Shown here: piece after piece, positions 26,355 through 35,509 of the stretch
How the letters are laid out: the number at the start of each line of letters is the position of its first letter
How positions within the stretch are numbered: position 1 is the stretch's first letter
Assembly: GCA_050633905.1 (NCBI GenBank)
Contig: JBOEHJ010000052.1
Span: 1-64,000 of the forward strand
Source of the DNA: JANQPX01 sp050633905
GTDB lineage: Bacteria > Pseudomonadota > Alphaproteobacteria > Geminicoccales > Geminicoccaceae
Reading direction: 5' to 3'
Length of the DNA: 64,000 nt
Made by a program: the position numbers and the translations under genes
The notes under the pieces: generated by a model
Told to the model about the DNA's origin: nothing
The model's input: only the letters and a program-made list of their open reading frames with translations
Database searches by the model: none

Positions 26355-26696
26355 ATGCATCTCATCGAAACATCGCTTAGTGACGACAAAGCGATCGACC
26401 CCATCATCATCGATCTCATCGGTAAGACCAGCATGGCCGATACCATGGTGATCGCTACGGGTAGCTCCAGGCGACATTTGGAATCGATGGCCCAGCATCT
26501 GCTCGAGCGGTTGAAAAGCCAGGGAATGATCGGCAACATCGCTGAAGGTCGCGGCCAATCCGACTGGGTCTTGATCGACGCCGGCGATGTCATCGTCCAC
26601 TTGTTCAGGGACGAAACCCGGCGTTTTTACGACCTGGAGCGTCTCTGGGGCGGCGAGTTGCCCGACGCGCAAGCGATAGCGTCAGCAGGAACGTAA
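26355..26696 (+). CDS. rsfS: Ribosomal silencing factor RsfS
   Basis: A 113-residue protein that binds uL14 and stops subunit joining in starvation. The conserved core is IIDLIGKTSMADTMVIATG followed by SRRHLESMAQHLLERLK, and the C-terminal DWVLIDAGDVIVHLFRDETRRFYDLERLW is the strongest family marker. The context between nadD and rlmH is the conserved one. The first ATG in frame at 26355 is used; an upstream non-ATG start is possible since 'IIGTETATKTSND' would also be in frame. Confidence 0.94.
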   Translation: MHLIETSLSDDKAIDPIIIDLIGKTSMADTMVIATGSSRRHLESMAQHLLERLKSQGMIGNIAEGRGQSDWVLIDAGDVIVHLFRDETRRFYDLERLWGGELPDAQAIASAGT

Positions 26697-26863
26697 CGCA
26701 GGTTCGATCACCAGACCGCTTAACGCCTGCTCGCCAATCAATCATCAGGCAGCGCCTCTTGTCGATCGCTAGATCGATCTAGCAGCTTGGTGCATGATAA
26801 TACCAATCCGATGGAGCCTGGATCGCCAGCCTCCACGCTATCCCCCGCAGGCCGATCCAGATC

Positions 26864-27322
26864 ATGCGCATTCATATCCTTGCCGTTGGCCGCGATCGTA
26901 AGGGACCGAGCGTCGATCTCGTCAGCGATTATGCAAAACGATGTCCTTGGCGTATCGAGCTCGTCGAGGTTCCGCCGCGGCGACAGGGGACCTCGCGCCA
27001 GCGTCTGGTCGAGGAGGCGGAAAAGCTCCGTCAGTTCTTCCCGAAAGGAGCTGCCCTCATTGCTTTGGACGAGAGAGGACAAGATCTCGACAGCCGCGCC
27101 TTTGCCGACCGCATCCAAAAGTTTCAGCTTGATGGCAAAAACGCTCTTTGCTTCGTCATCGGCAGCGCTGACGGTCTGGATCCCATCCTTGTCAAGAGCG
27201 CGGATCTACGCCTGGCCTTCGGTCGCGCCACCTGGCCCCACCGCCTAGTGCGCGTCATGCTATCCGAACAAATCTACCGCGCCAGCACGATCCTGACAGG
27301 CCACCCCTACCACCGTGACTAG
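26864..27322 (+). CDS. rlmH: 23S rRNA (pseudouridine1915-N3)-methyltransferase RlmH
   Basis: SPOUT-class enzyme that methylates a pseudouridine in helix 69 of 23S rRNA. The start MRIHILAVGR, the LIALDERG segment and the C-terminal knot (CFVIGSADGLDP, then RVMLSEQIYRASTILTGHPYHRD) are all canonical, as is the length of 152 residues. It completes the proA-nadD-rsfS-rlmH group, with 167 non-coding bases before it. Its TAG stop is also the first triplet of R1 copy 7. Confidence 0.95.
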   Translation: MRIHILAVGRDRKGPSVDLVSDYAKRCPWRIELVEVPPRRQGTSRQRLVEEAEKLRQFFPKGAALIALDERGQDLDSRAFADRIQKFQLDGKNALCFVIGSADGLDPILVKSADLRLAFGRATWPHRLVRVMLSEQIYRASTILTGHPYHRD

Positions 27323-27400
27323 TGGCGTGACCACTTCATTGACTTGGGTCGATTGCGCCAGGGTCGATGGTATGCGGCCAGGCTTTCGAGCGTTGGATTG
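27320..27400 (+). repeat. R1 intergenic palindromic element, copy 7
   Basis: Begins at the TAG stop of rlmH. Hairpin AGTGG-CGTGA-CCACT, then TCATTGACTTGGGTCG and the tail GGTCGATGGTATGCGGCCAG followed by GCTTTCGAGC. Confidence 0.8.
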
Positions 27401-28039
27401 GAGGCATCGGTTACAGGTTTAGCGTCAACATCTTTTTGTCGACATTCTTTCGATGGCCTGGCTCCGTGCTTCGATCGAAATCTCCGAGTTAACGTTGCCT
27501 TAGCTCGTGATCTTCATCTCATCATGTTGATCTGGCCCATGTGATCCTGTGTGTCTGAGCCAAGGCCTTCCTTTCCAGCAGAGGGCGGATTCCAAGGATC
27601 TCATAGACCACAAAAATGCTTATCGATGCATGGATAGCTAGAGCTTAACTCAGACGGTTCGATTGAACGTCAACGTCGGGTCTCTCGCAGGCTGCGGGAA
27701 CAAGGTGACGATGCCCGATACGTGAACCATTTTCGTCTGTCGAGATACTGATATGACCACATATCGTTGGAGATGGGCGCAAGTAGCCAATGACGATAGG
27801 CGGACATAAGACCGTTGCTGGGCGTCTGAGATTTTTTTTCGCGCCTGCTCAAGCATTTCCGCAGGAAATACGCAGCGCCAACCTCACTACCCGGCCTTCC
27901 ACCCGCTAAATACCATCATATCGGGTGACTGACGGGGGAGTGGACTGGTTCGATTTGCGCAGGAAATGGCTCTAAAGGAATGTCAGATCAGCTTGGCTCA
28001 CCCTGCCCTTTTCGCCCATCGAAGCCAGGAAAAGGTCAG
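27401..28039. other. Intergenic region, about 640 bases
   Basis: No credible gene on either strand; the short open frames have no ribosome-binding sites or family features. The 10-mer CGCAGGAAAT occurs here twice (near 27861 and 27957) and once more near 30060, on the far side of the patatin gene. Otherwise I see nothing that can be named. Confidence 0.45.
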
Positions 28040-28120
28040 GGCGAGACTCGGATTCGCACAGTCGCATGGACCAGATCGGGCGTGTAATGGGGCAAGGTTA
28101 AGGTTTCGTTAGCCGCGGAC
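28040..28120 (+). repeat. R2 intergenic element, copy 1
   Basis: GACTCGGATTCGCACAGTCG, CATGGACC, then GTGTAATG and GGTTAAGGTTTCGTTAG (28096-28112) ending in GGAC. The same ordered blocks occur at 30236-30350 and, reversed, at 55445-55600. The block TTAAGGTTTCGTTAG fits the CtrA half-site spacing TTAA-N7-TTA. Confidence 0.65.
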
Positions 28121-28181
28121 GGAACACCTTCTGAGAGACAAGCAACATAGCCTCTGGCCGTTCGACAATGGTTGCTGCAAC

Positions 28182-30044
28182 TCAGGCGGCTTCTCGGGTA
28201 CCTTGTCGGCGTCTTGGCTGGTTCCCCTCGCGCGATTTGGCCTTGACCGGCGACCGCTCAGGATCAATCCCGATCTTGGCAAGGGCGCCCGCCCGCAGGA
28301 AGAGGCGTCCGGCATAGAGATGGGCTCTCGAAATGATGAAGAGCGGAAGCGCGAGCGCGATGGTCGAAGCACCGCCTAAGAGGTTGAGCGGACCTTTCAG
28401 GAAGCTGAGAAACTTAGTCGCATTGGCCGCCGTGCGCAGCGCCTGATAGGCGGGATAGGCCAGGATTGCAAGAATGAACGCTAATTCGATCAAGGCAAGA
28501 TCGACAGGCTCGATCACGATATGGCCTGACACGAATGCAGCAGCAAGCGCTGCAAGGCCGAGTGTAATCGCGAGCAGAACAAGCCCGGCTTCGAAGCGCA
28601 GTCTTGGCACCAGTTTCTGCCCCTTGAAGAAGCGGAAACGCGCCGCGTTCAGGCGCTTCAGGAATCTGGGCGAAGGTTGGCGAAGCTCTTCGAAAAGCGG
28701 TGAAAAACGCCAGCCGATCGACGGATAGGCCGGCCCGTCGATCCAGCTCATCCGTTTTTGCTCCAGTTCCTCAAAGTTGCGTTTAGTCAGAAGGTAACCG
28801 TCGGCCATCAGGGCCAGCGCTTCGGTATCGCTGAACGCATCAAGGTCGGTGCGCATGCGCGCCAGCAGCGCCTGGACGCGGCGTTCGACACCAAAGCTGG
28901 TCACGTCGGTCTCGCCGCGGTCCTTGATGATATGTCCGTGATCGGCGGGGCCGATAGGCTTCAGTTCTGGCGTTTGGGCCTCGCGCATCATATGAATCAG
29001 CACGGTATGGCGTGGTTGTTTATCGAGCATGCGGGCAATCTGCAGCTCGCGCACCCGGTCCATCAAGATGTCGCGACTGCGGCCAATCGTTGGGCCGATA
29101 CGGGTGTCCGGCTCGGCAACATCGAGCAATTGTCCAGACGCATCACTCACCAGAAAATGCGTGCAGCCTCGCTCGATCAGAACTTCAGTGCCAAGATTAT
29201 CGTAGATCCCGCCATCGACGAGTTGGGTTTGGAGATGCCGTTTGGATCGCTCCGGATGAGGATAGAGGCGGCGAAGGGGAAACGGCTCGAAAAAACCTGG
29301 CACGGCAGCAGAGGCGGCAACCGCCTGACCAAGCGGCATATCGGCATAGTCATGCGTCAGACCATTATAAGGGCTCTGGCCAAGCTGCCAATTCTTGTCG
29401 ACCTGCCTTCCGGTCTTGGAGCGAGGCGGCTCGCCCATCCGATCGACCCCAAAGCGCCAGTTATGCCCGGTATTCAAGGTGGTTGCATTGATGACCAGCA
29501 TCGGCACCTTGCAATGACGCTGCATGTTGTCGGTGATCGGATTGAAGTCCCGCTGGCCGCGGGGATGGATCTCGAGGCTGCGCATTTCGACGGGTCGGTT
29601 CTTATCACCACCCCAGATCGGACGATAAAGATGGCGATCGAGCATGTCGCCGAAGCGGTCAGTGCGCGAATAATCGGCACGCGCTAATCGAATATTGCTC
29701 GCAAGGTTGGCGAAAACGCGCCAGCGCAGATTTTGCTGCACGACGGCCAGAAGATGACGCTCCATCTCATCGACAACCTCGATCAGACGCGGGGTGTCGA
29801 TCTCGCCATGAGCATCGAGTTCTCGCTTAAGATAGAGATAATAGAGCGCGCCCACGATCGAACCGCCCGAAACGCAGGACAGAACATCGACCTGACGCAG
29901 CAGATCGAGTTCAGCCAGACGGGCGAGGACCCCGATATGGAAAAGCGAGGCGCGGAAACCACCGCCGGAAAGCGAGAGACCGATACGTCGTCCCTGGGCA
30001 GCGGATTGAGATGAAGCCTGCGGCGTGCCTGTAATCATGAGCAT
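28182..30044 (-). CDS. Patatin-like phospholipase with C-terminal membrane helices
   Basis: A 620-residue protein. The patatin domain has the oxyanion loop SGGGFRAS (residues 26-33), the nucleophile Ser59 in CVSGGS and the catalytic Asp277 in LVDGGIYDN; the residue before the nucleophile elbow is Cys where GxSxG has Gly. The rest of the first 450 residues is soluble, and about residues 485-600 contain three to four hydrophobic helices, so the enzyme is probably anchored in the inner membrane with a basic C-terminal tail (Arg/Lys-rich). Substrate is presumably phospholipid. It is flanked by direct R2 copies (28040 and 30236) and by R1 copies 7 and 8. Confidence 0.87.
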   Translation of the reverse strand: MLMITGTPQASSQSAAQGRRIGLSLSGGGFRASLFHIGVLARLAELDLLRQVDVLSCVSGGSIVGALYYLYLKRELDAHGEIDTPRLIEVVDEMERHLLAVVQQNLRWRVFANLASNIRLARADYSRTDRFGDMLDRHLYRPIWGGDKNRPVEMRSLEIHPRGQRDFNPITDNMQRHCKVPMLVINATTLNTGHNWRFGVDRMGEPPRSKTGRQVDKNWQLGQSPYNGLTHDYADMPLGQAVAASAAVPGFFEPFPLRRLYPHPERSKRHLQTQLVDGGIYDNLGTEVLIERGCTHFLVSDASGQLLDVAEPDTRIGPTIGRSRDILMDRVRELQIARMLDKQPRHTVLIHMMREAQTPELKPIGPADHGHIIKDRGETDVTSFGVERRVQALLARMRTDLDAFSDTEALALMADGYLLTKRNFEELEQKRMSWIDGPAYPSIGWRFSPLFEELRQPSPRFLKRLNAARFRFFKGQKLVPRLRFEAGLVLLAITLGLAALAAAFVSGHIVIEPVDLALIELAFILAILAYPAYQALRTAANATKFLSFLKGPLNLLGGASTIALALPLFIISRAHLYAGRLFLRAGALAKIGIDPERSPVKAKSREGNQPRRRQGTREAA

Positions 30045-30235
30045 TGTTTGATCATGATTCGCAGGAAATTTCTATCCAGAAAATTGTTATTTTTTTACTG
30101 ATTATTCAATTTAAAGGATATTTCTGTTTTCCGCCGGCTGGAGCGTTCCCCGACTCATGCGACATTTCTGGCGAGACAGGTTGTTACGAAAGCAAATCTC
30201 AACCTTTGGCTTTTAAGCCCATCGATCCGGTCATT

Positions 30236-30350
30236 GTGACCCTGGGAGTCCGAGCCTCCCTCCATTTCCCTGCGGGCGGGCTCATTCCCCAGGGTCGCAT
30301 GGAGCTGGCTACAACGTTTAATGATTGCTGGTTAAGGTTTCTTTATCTCT
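30236..30350 (+). repeat. R2 intergenic element, copy 2
   Basis: GTGACCCTGGGAGTCCGAGC, CTGCGGGCGGGCTCATTCCC, CAGGGTCGCATGGAGC, then TAATGATTGCTGGTTAAGGT (30321-30340) and TTCTTTATCTCTGGAC. Matches copy 3 over about 115 bases with small gaps. It lies upstream of the patatin gene, in the same direction as copy 1. Confidence 0.7.
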
Positions 30351-30629
30351 GGACAAAAAATACGCCTGAACATTTGTCACCATAGCCTGGCAGCGGGCGT
30401 GAAACCGTCTGACAAACTTGCACCACATCCGAGCGGGTTAAGGAACAAGGATTGCGATGCGTAACCGGAAGCAGCGGTGTCTGCCGAGGCGGTGAGATGA
30501 CTCTATATCCTGGCAGATAGGGTCGCCATGCCAGTGAAAGCTGACAAAGTCGGGGCTGCGGCCACGTGCGTTAGACCTCTTCCGCAGCCTGGTTGCGGTA
30601 TCGCTTCAACAGGTAAAAACCCGTCGCAG
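30351..30629. other. Intergenic region between the patatin and outer-membrane protein genes
   Basis: No credible gene. It contains mixed-composition sequence between R2 copy 2 and R1 copy 8, with nothing that I can assign as promoter or RNA. Confidence 0.4.
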
Positions 30630-30702
30630 GCTTGCTAAATTTGGCCGTATACCATCGATCTCGACACTGGTGGTCCGAGTCCATGAGGTGGCCACACCAC
30701 TA
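30630..30702 (-). repeat. R1 intergenic palindromic element, copy 8
   Basis: On the minus strand it begins at the TAG stop of the outer-membrane protein gene: TAGTGGTGTGGCCACCTCAT, then GGACTCGGACC and the tail GTCGAGATCGATGGTATACG followed by GCCAAATTT. It is a mirror of copy 7 across the patatin gene. Confidence 0.78.
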
Positions 30703-32199
30703 AAATCGAATGCCGAATTGTGTCTTCCAATATTCGGTGTCTTCTAGGGTGTCGTCGGTTCGGCCATTGGCATAGGAGAAGGAAAGGCGGTAATTTTCTG
30801 AGCGATTGAACAGGTAGGAAAGGGAAACATCCAGGCGGTAGAGATCCCCGATATTGTCGTCGACATTCTTGAGATAACGGTTGGAGATGCCGAGTTCGAT
30901 GTGATCGAAACCGGTCCCTTCAGCGCCTCTGAACTTCATGCCGAGGCGTCCGCCGAGGCGAAAGAAGTCGGCTTCGTCTTCAAGATCTTCATTGCCGCCA
31001 TCATCGAAGACCCGACCAATATCGGCAAGCATATCGACATCCAGCTGCAGCGACAGCGGGCCGTAAGTTTTTTCAAAGCCGACTGGTAAGGTCGATGTCG
31101 GTGCAAGTGTTGGTGTCCAGCGAAGTTTCAGCAGGCCGATATCCGTGGAAAAATTGCTATCGGTCAAATAGAGCGGCGTGACGGCGAATTCCGAGCCCGA
31201 AAAGTCACGTTGATAGATGCTGATCGCCTCTTGAATACCGAAGCCGAGCTTGTCGATCTCATTGCTGGAACCATCGAAGAAACGCTCGAACAGCAGGAAG
31301 GGAATGGTCGATGTATAAATCAAATCGGTCCGTTCGACCTCGAAATTGTAGCCGATGACGGCGTCGACTTGATAGAGCGTCTCATCGTCGTCGATATCGG
31401 CGGTGATACTGAACTCAGCCGGCCGCACCGAGCTCAAAGCCTTGCGGTTCTTATTCAGATCGTCGATCTCGCTGGTGAGCCTTAGGCCATCAGCATCTCT
31501 CGGATTGAAGATCCAATCGGGCTTTTCTGGCGCCTCAACGATTTCTGAGGCATCGGTATCGGCAGCAACCAACTCTTCCGACAGCTCCTCCAACTCTTCC
31601 GACGTGCAATAAACCTTGGCGAAGCGCCCGGTGATATCCAGGATCTCGGCGACCTGAAACTGACGCCCAGGAACCTCGTAAAAGGGGTTGAGAAAGGGGG
31701 CGTCCACTCGCTCCTCGATGGTCGGCCGGCGAAGCCTCTCGAAGACGAAGTCCGGCCCGCCCGCCTGGGCTACGAATGCGCCCAGGCGCAGCTGAATGCG
31801 CTCCAGCGTCAAGGCGTCATCTTCATTGCAAGAGCGGCGCGGATCGGCTGTGCAATAATCCGGCTGGACCAGGGCCAGCTGTTTTTCCAAAAGAAGTGTG
31901 TCGCCATTCCTGTCAGCATCAAGGGCCGCGTCGCTTAGGCCGCTGACCGCGATCAACCACCTGATCAGCCGAAACGGGTCGACCGTTCGCGGCTCGAGAT
32001 CGGAACTAGGCAAGCAAATTTGATCGCTCGGGAATAGCGGTTCATCATTTACCTGAGCCTTCACCGGCATTGAACAAGCCAAGGCCAGACAGAACGCCAA
32101 AGTTGACAACTCAAGGCGAACCCAAAGCCCATTCTTGGAAAAAACGGCCGTCGCGACAAAACCGATCATGGGCGATCTGATAGCAAGCAGGGTCGCCAC
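30700..32199 (-). CDS. Predicted outer-membrane beta-barrel protein
   Basis: A 499-residue protein not recognised as a named family. It has an N-terminal hydrophobic segment (FCLALACSMPVKAQ) that looks like a signal peptide if translation starts downstream of the first ATG, an acidic central region with few hydrophobic runs, and a second half of alternating amphipathic strands (for example ELGISNRYLKNVDD and RLDVSLSYLFNRSENYRLSF) that ends in YWKTQFGIRF. A terminal Phe and this strand pattern are what BAM-assembled barrels show. It may be a channel or surface protein; no function is proposed. Confidence 0.65.
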   Translation of the reverse strand: MATLLAIRSPMIGFVATAVFSKNGLWVRLELSTLAFCLALACSMPVKAQVNDEPLFPSDQICLPSSDLEPRTVDPFRLIRWLIAVSGLSDAALDADRNGDTLLLEKQLALVQPDYCTADPRRSCNEDDALTLERIQLRLGAFVAQAGGPDFVFERLRRPTIEERVDAPFLNPFYEVPGRQFQVAEILDITGRFAKVYCTSEELEELSEELVAADTDASEIVEAPEKPDWIFNPRDADGLRLTSEIDDLNKNRKALSSVRPAEFSITADIDDDETLYQVDAVIGYNFEVERTDLIYTSTIPFLLFERFFDGSSNEIDKLGFGIQEAISIYQRDFSGSEFAVTPLYLTDSNFSTDIGLLKLRWTPTLAPTSTLPVGFEKTYGPLSLQLDVDMLADIGRVFDDGGNEDLEDEADFFRLGGRLGMKFRGAEGTGFDHIELGISNRYLKNVDDNIGDLYRLDVSLSYLFNRSENYRLSFSYANGRTDDTLEDTEYWKTQFGIRF

Positions 32200-32326
32200 A
32201 TCTAAATCTTTTTTTGCGCTAAGCGCGCATCTTTCCTATCATGCCAAGCATGTTGGGGGGCGATAGCGATCATGCCAAACCCTAGTCTAAAGATCTATAA
32301 AGCACTGATTTTTCTAAAAATTCGAA

Positions 32327-32992
32327 TCAGGTAATGGGCCATGTTTCCAAGCGATAGGCGCTGTCCCAAAACATCCATTCCAGCACCGATGCGCGCTTGA
32401 AAGCCTCCATCATCTCGGCTCTCATCGACGGCGTTGCGGCCTCGGCGATCCGATCGGTCGTCTCGATCACCTTTTTAACGCCATTGGCGAATTCTTCATC
32501 CGCGTAAGTATCTATCCAGGCCTGATAAGGGTTGTTGCCGGCCGCGATGTTCATGAGATGCTTACCGACTTCCCAATAGATCCAAAAGCAGGGCAGGAGG
32601 GCGGCAACCGAGACCTCGTAAGGGGCGTTATGGGCCGTCGATACGAGGTAATGGATGTAGTGGGAGCATGTTGGGGAAGGCTTGGTCGCGGCAGCCTTTG
32701 CCGCATCAATGCCAAAATCCTTGAAGAAGCCCTCATGCAGCGCCCGCTCGACGACGACGCATTCTTCAGCACTATGAGTTAACAGGATCATTGCGTCGGG
32801 ATCGGGCGCGCGCGCGCCGGTCACCGCCAGCGCCTTACCAAAATGGATGAGATAATGGGCATCCTGCAGCATGTAGAAAACGAAGCGCTCGCGGGACAAC
32901 GTCCCGGCTGCAAGCTCCTGATTGAATTTCATGGCCAGGATTTTTTCATAAAGCGGAGCGATCTCCGCCCATGCATCCTTTGAAAAACTCAA
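32327..32992 (-). CDS. tenA: Aminopyrimidine aminohydrolase TenA
   Basis: TenA hydrolyses formyl-aminopyrimidine and other thiamine breakdown products so that the pyrimidine can be reused. The product (221 residues) is all-helical, with Asp44 in MLQDAHYL and the catalytic Cys135 in LPCFWIYWEVG, plus SPTCSHYIHYL and the C-terminal EWMFWDSAYR. The start is placed at TTG 32992, which overlaps the thiD stop as TTGA and has GGGGAGGGG just before it; a start at 33016 is also open. Last gene of the thiM-thiE-thiD-tenA operon. Confidence 0.9.
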   Translation of the reverse strand: MSFSKDAWAEIAPLYEKILAMKFNQELAAGTLSRERFVFYMLQDAHYLIHFGKALAVTGARAPDPDAMILLTHSAEECVVVERALHEGFFKDFGIDAAKAAATKPSPTCSHYIHYLVSTAHNAPYEVSVAALLPCFWIYWEVGKHLMNIAAGNNPYQAWIDTYADEEFANGVKKVIETTDRIAEAATPSMRAEMMEAFKRASVLEWMFWDSAYRLETWPIT

Positions 32993-33825
32993 CTGCCCCT
33001 CCCCTCTGATTGCCAAAGCGCGTGAAAATGATGGACCGGCCCATGGCCATGCCCGACATCCAGTTGATCGGCAGCGGCAATCGCCTTGCTGATATAGGCC
33101 TTGGCCACTTTGACCGCATCAGGGAGGTCATGACCACGTCCGAGAAGGGCCGCGATCGCCGCCGACAAGGTGCAGCCTGTCCCATGGGTATTCTTGGTCT
33201 CGATACGCTCGGCCAGCAGCAGTTGGCGATCATGGCCGTTATCGAACAGGTCGAAGGATTTGGGGCCTTGCAGATGCCCGCCTTTAAGCAAAACTGCCTT
33301 CGCGCCAAGCGCACGCAGCTCTTCGATCGCCTGGTTCATTGACGCTTCGTCATCGGGTGGCTCCCGGTTCAGGAGGACGCCAGCCTCGGGCAAATTCGGC
33401 GTGATTACGGTCGCCAAGGGCAAGAGCCTTTCCGCTAAGGCAGAGACCGCATCCGCTTGTAAAAGACGATCGCCGCTCTTCGAGACCATGACCGGGTCGA
33501 GCACGATGGGTTGGGCGCCGTAATGACGAAGCCGGTCAGCCACAACCTCGATCACATCGGGCCGGGACAACATCCCGATCTTGACCGCATCGATGCGGAT
33601 GTCACTGAAGACGGCATCCAGCTGCGCCCCAATGACATCAGGCGGGATATCGCTGATCGCGGTGACGCTATGGGTATTTTGCGCCGTGATAGCGGTGATC
33701 ACCGAAGCACCATAAACGCCAAGCGCCGAGAACGCCTTGAGATCGGCCTGGATGCCGGCACCGCCGCCTGAATCGGAGCCAGCAATGGTCAGGACATTGG
33801 CAACGCTGGTGGGCTGCCCGCTCAT
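32989..33825 (-). CDS. thiD: Hydroxymethylpyrimidine/phosphomethylpyrimidine kinase
   Basis: Phosphorylates HMP twice to HMP-PP for thiamine synthesis. PfkB-like ribokinase fold: TIAGSDSGGGAGIQADLKAF near residues 13-32, LDPVMVSKSGDRLL, the anion hole and catalytic region NTHGTGCTLSAAIAALL with the Asp replaced in the usual G-T-G-C form. Length 278. Its ATG overlaps the stop of thiE by four bases and its stop overlaps the start of tenA, so the whole operon is translationally coupled. Confidence 0.95.
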   Translation of the reverse strand: MSGQPTSVANVLTIAGSDSGGGAGIQADLKAFSALGVYGASVITAITAQNTHSVTAISDIPPDVIGAQLDAVFSDIRIDAVKIGMLSRPDVIEVVADRLRHYGAQPIVLDPVMVSKSGDRLLQADAVSALAERLLPLATVITPNLPEAGVLLNREPPDDEASMNQAIEELRALGAKAVLLKGGHLQGPKSFDLFDNGHDRQLLLAERIETKNTHGTGCTLSAAIAALLGRGHDLPDAVKVAKAYISKAIAAADQLDVGHGHGPVHHFHALWQSEGRGS

Positions 33826-34484
33826 GCGGCCGTTCCCTTGCGCGCCGCCAAGCTCTTATCAACGGTCGACTTCAGCTGCTCCGCGGCAGCTTTCACATCG
33901 CCTACTCCGATGATCGCCGAGATCACAGCGATCCCATCGGCACCAGCCTTGATCGCAACCTCCGCGTTTATCGCATCAACCCCACCGATCGCAACCAGAG
34001 GAAGAGCTGTTTGCGCTCGCACGCGCAGCATGCCTTCCCTGCCCACAGGCAGACCCGCATCAGCCTTGCTGCCGGTGGAAGCAAAGGGGCCATGGGCGAC
34101 ATAATCGAGATGGGTGGGATCAGCCGCCGGCGTCTGATCAGGATCATCGATCGAAAGACCGATGATCGCGTCCTCCCCCAAAATCTCACGGGCCGCCCGC
34201 GGCGGCAGATCAGTCTGGCCGATATGGCAACCAACGGCAGCGGCGGCGGCTACGTCGACACGATCATTGACAACCAGGGGAACACCGAGCGGCTGGAGAA
34301 GCTGTTTTAGCGCTAAGGTCTGTTCCAGAAGGTCGCGTGCTTCTGCCTGCTTATCCCGGATCTGCACCAGGCTCACACCACCTTGGACGGCTTCACCAAC
34401 GATGTCACAGAGCGATCGATCCCCGGCAAGCCTGGGGTCGGTGATCAGATAAAGGGACGGGTTCAACAAAAGAGATCGGTTCAT
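33822..34484 (-). CDS. thiE: Thiamine-phosphate synthase
   Basis: Joins HMP-PP and thiazole phosphate to give thiamine phosphate. TIM-barrel protein of 220 residues; LYLITDPRL at the N-terminus, LVQIRDK and LVVNDRVDVA (phosphate and Mg binding), GCHIGQTDLP and VAIGGVDA are all family motifs. It overlaps thiM (ATGA at 34481-34484) and thiD. It uses the products of thiM and thiD. Confidence 0.95.
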   Translation of the reverse strand: MNRSLLLNPSLYLITDPRLAGDRSLCDIVGEAVQGGVSLVQIRDKQAEARDLLEQTLALKQLLQPLGVPLVVNDRVDVAAAAAVGCHIGQTDLPPRAAREILGEDAIIGLSIDDPDQTPAADPTHLDYVAHGPFASTGSKADAGLPVGREGMLRVRAQTALPLVAIGGVDAINAEVAIKAGADGIAVISAIIGVGDVKAAAEQLKSTVDKSLAARKGTAA

Positions 34485-35281
34485 TCCAGTCTAACACCAT
34501 CAATGACGGCTGCCTCATCCAGAGACGCCAAGTGATCCAATAGCAGCCAGCGGAGGCTGCCAGGCCCAGAAGCTTTCGCCGCAGCCTGCTCGGCGGCAAG
34601 GCCATAGACGGCAAGCGCCTCGGCCGCCGCATTCAGCGGGTCCTCATCCACCGCAAGAAAGGCCGCAACGACACTGCTGGCGAGGCAACCAAGCGCTGTG
34701 ACCCTGGTCATCATCGGGTGACCATTCTTAACCCTGAGCCTGCGCTCACCATCGGTCACGTAATCGATCGCCCCCGTGACCGCGACCACTGTGCCGAGCC
34801 GCTTTGCCAGTTGATCGGCAACCTCCACAGCCTCTTCGCTTCCATGGGTACTATCGACCCCCTTCGTTGGGCCAAGGGCGGCGCCTGCAAGGGCGAGGAT
34901 CTCCGAGGCATTGGCGCGAATGACCGAAGGCTTCATTGCCGCGAGGTCGCTTGCAACCTTCGTCCGATAAGTCGTCGCTCCCACACCTACGGGATCAAGT
35001 ACCCAAGGCTTGCCCTTGGCGCTCATCGCCTCCACAGCCTCGGTCATCGAGTCTACCCATGGAGGGGTCAGCGTGCCGATATTGATGGCCAGCGCCCTCG
35101 CGATCTCGGCAAAGTCCACCACCTCCTCTTTGGCATGCACCATGGCCGGCGAGGCACCTAGTGCCAAAAGACCGTTCGCCACGACATCCATCGAGACGAA
35201 ATTCGTAATATTCTGAACGAGGGGTGCCTCTCGACGGATCACTTGCAAGCTTACCCAACATCGGGCAGCATCGACTTTCAT
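34481..35281 (-). CDS. thiM: Hydroxyethylthiazole kinase
   Basis: Phosphorylates salvaged hydroxyethylthiazole. A 266-residue ribokinase-like protein; PLVQNITNFVSMDVVANGLLALGASP and WVLDPVGVGATTYR are the family signatures and VTALGCLASSVVAAFL holds the conserved glycine and cysteine. The frame is open to 35437 but that upstream part is translated riboswitch; the ATG at 35281 with GGAGGCGAGTG before it is the start. First gene of the operon, under TPP riboswitch control. Confidence 0.94.
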   Translation of the reverse strand: MKVDAARCWVSLQVIRREAPLVQNITNFVSMDVVANGLLALGASPAMVHAKEEVVDFAEIARALAINIGTLTPPWVDSMTEAVEAMSAKGKPWVLDPVGVGATTYRTKVASDLAAMKPSVIRANASEILALAGAALGPTKGVDSTHGSEEAVEVADQLAKRLGTVVAVTGAIDYVTDGERRLRVKNGHPMMTRVTALGCLASSVVAAFLAVDEDPLNAAAEALAVYGLAAEQAAAKASGPGSLRWLLLDHLASLDEAAVIDGVRLE

Positions 35282-35344
35282 CACTCGCCTCCCTGGAGCC
35301 GAGGACCGCTGTTGGACGCTTGGGGAAGGGTCGTAGCGGCGATA

Positions 35345-35425
35345 TCGGCTCCCTGCGCTGGCATGACCCAGATCAGGTTCGACGGGTTTGATCTCAGTCC
35401 CTCCATCAAGGGACACCCCGGCTAG
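35345..35425 (-). promoter_or_regulatory. TPP (THI-box) riboswitch
   Basis: On the minus strand, GCCGGGGTGTCC (35422-35411) begins the aptamer, CTGAGA lies in the pyrimidine-binding arm, and ACCTGATCTGGGTCATGCCA followed by GCGCAGGGA forms the pyrophosphate-binding arm; these blocks match the THI-element consensus. The 3' end lies about 64 bases before the thiM ATG, room for a translational or terminator switch. Expected effect: TPP lowers expression of thiM-thiE-thiD-tenA. Confidence 0.95.
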
Positions 35426-35509
35426 ATACAGCATCATTGAAATTGGCCCTTCGTCTCAGGGCTGTCAACACGTCGAGCCGGCACGGACGTTTTAGGGAGA
35501 TCACTAGGG

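Noticed and set aside
28758..29687. Plus-strand open frame of 309 codons
   Set aside because: Shadow of the patatin gene; no domain or ribosome-binding site.
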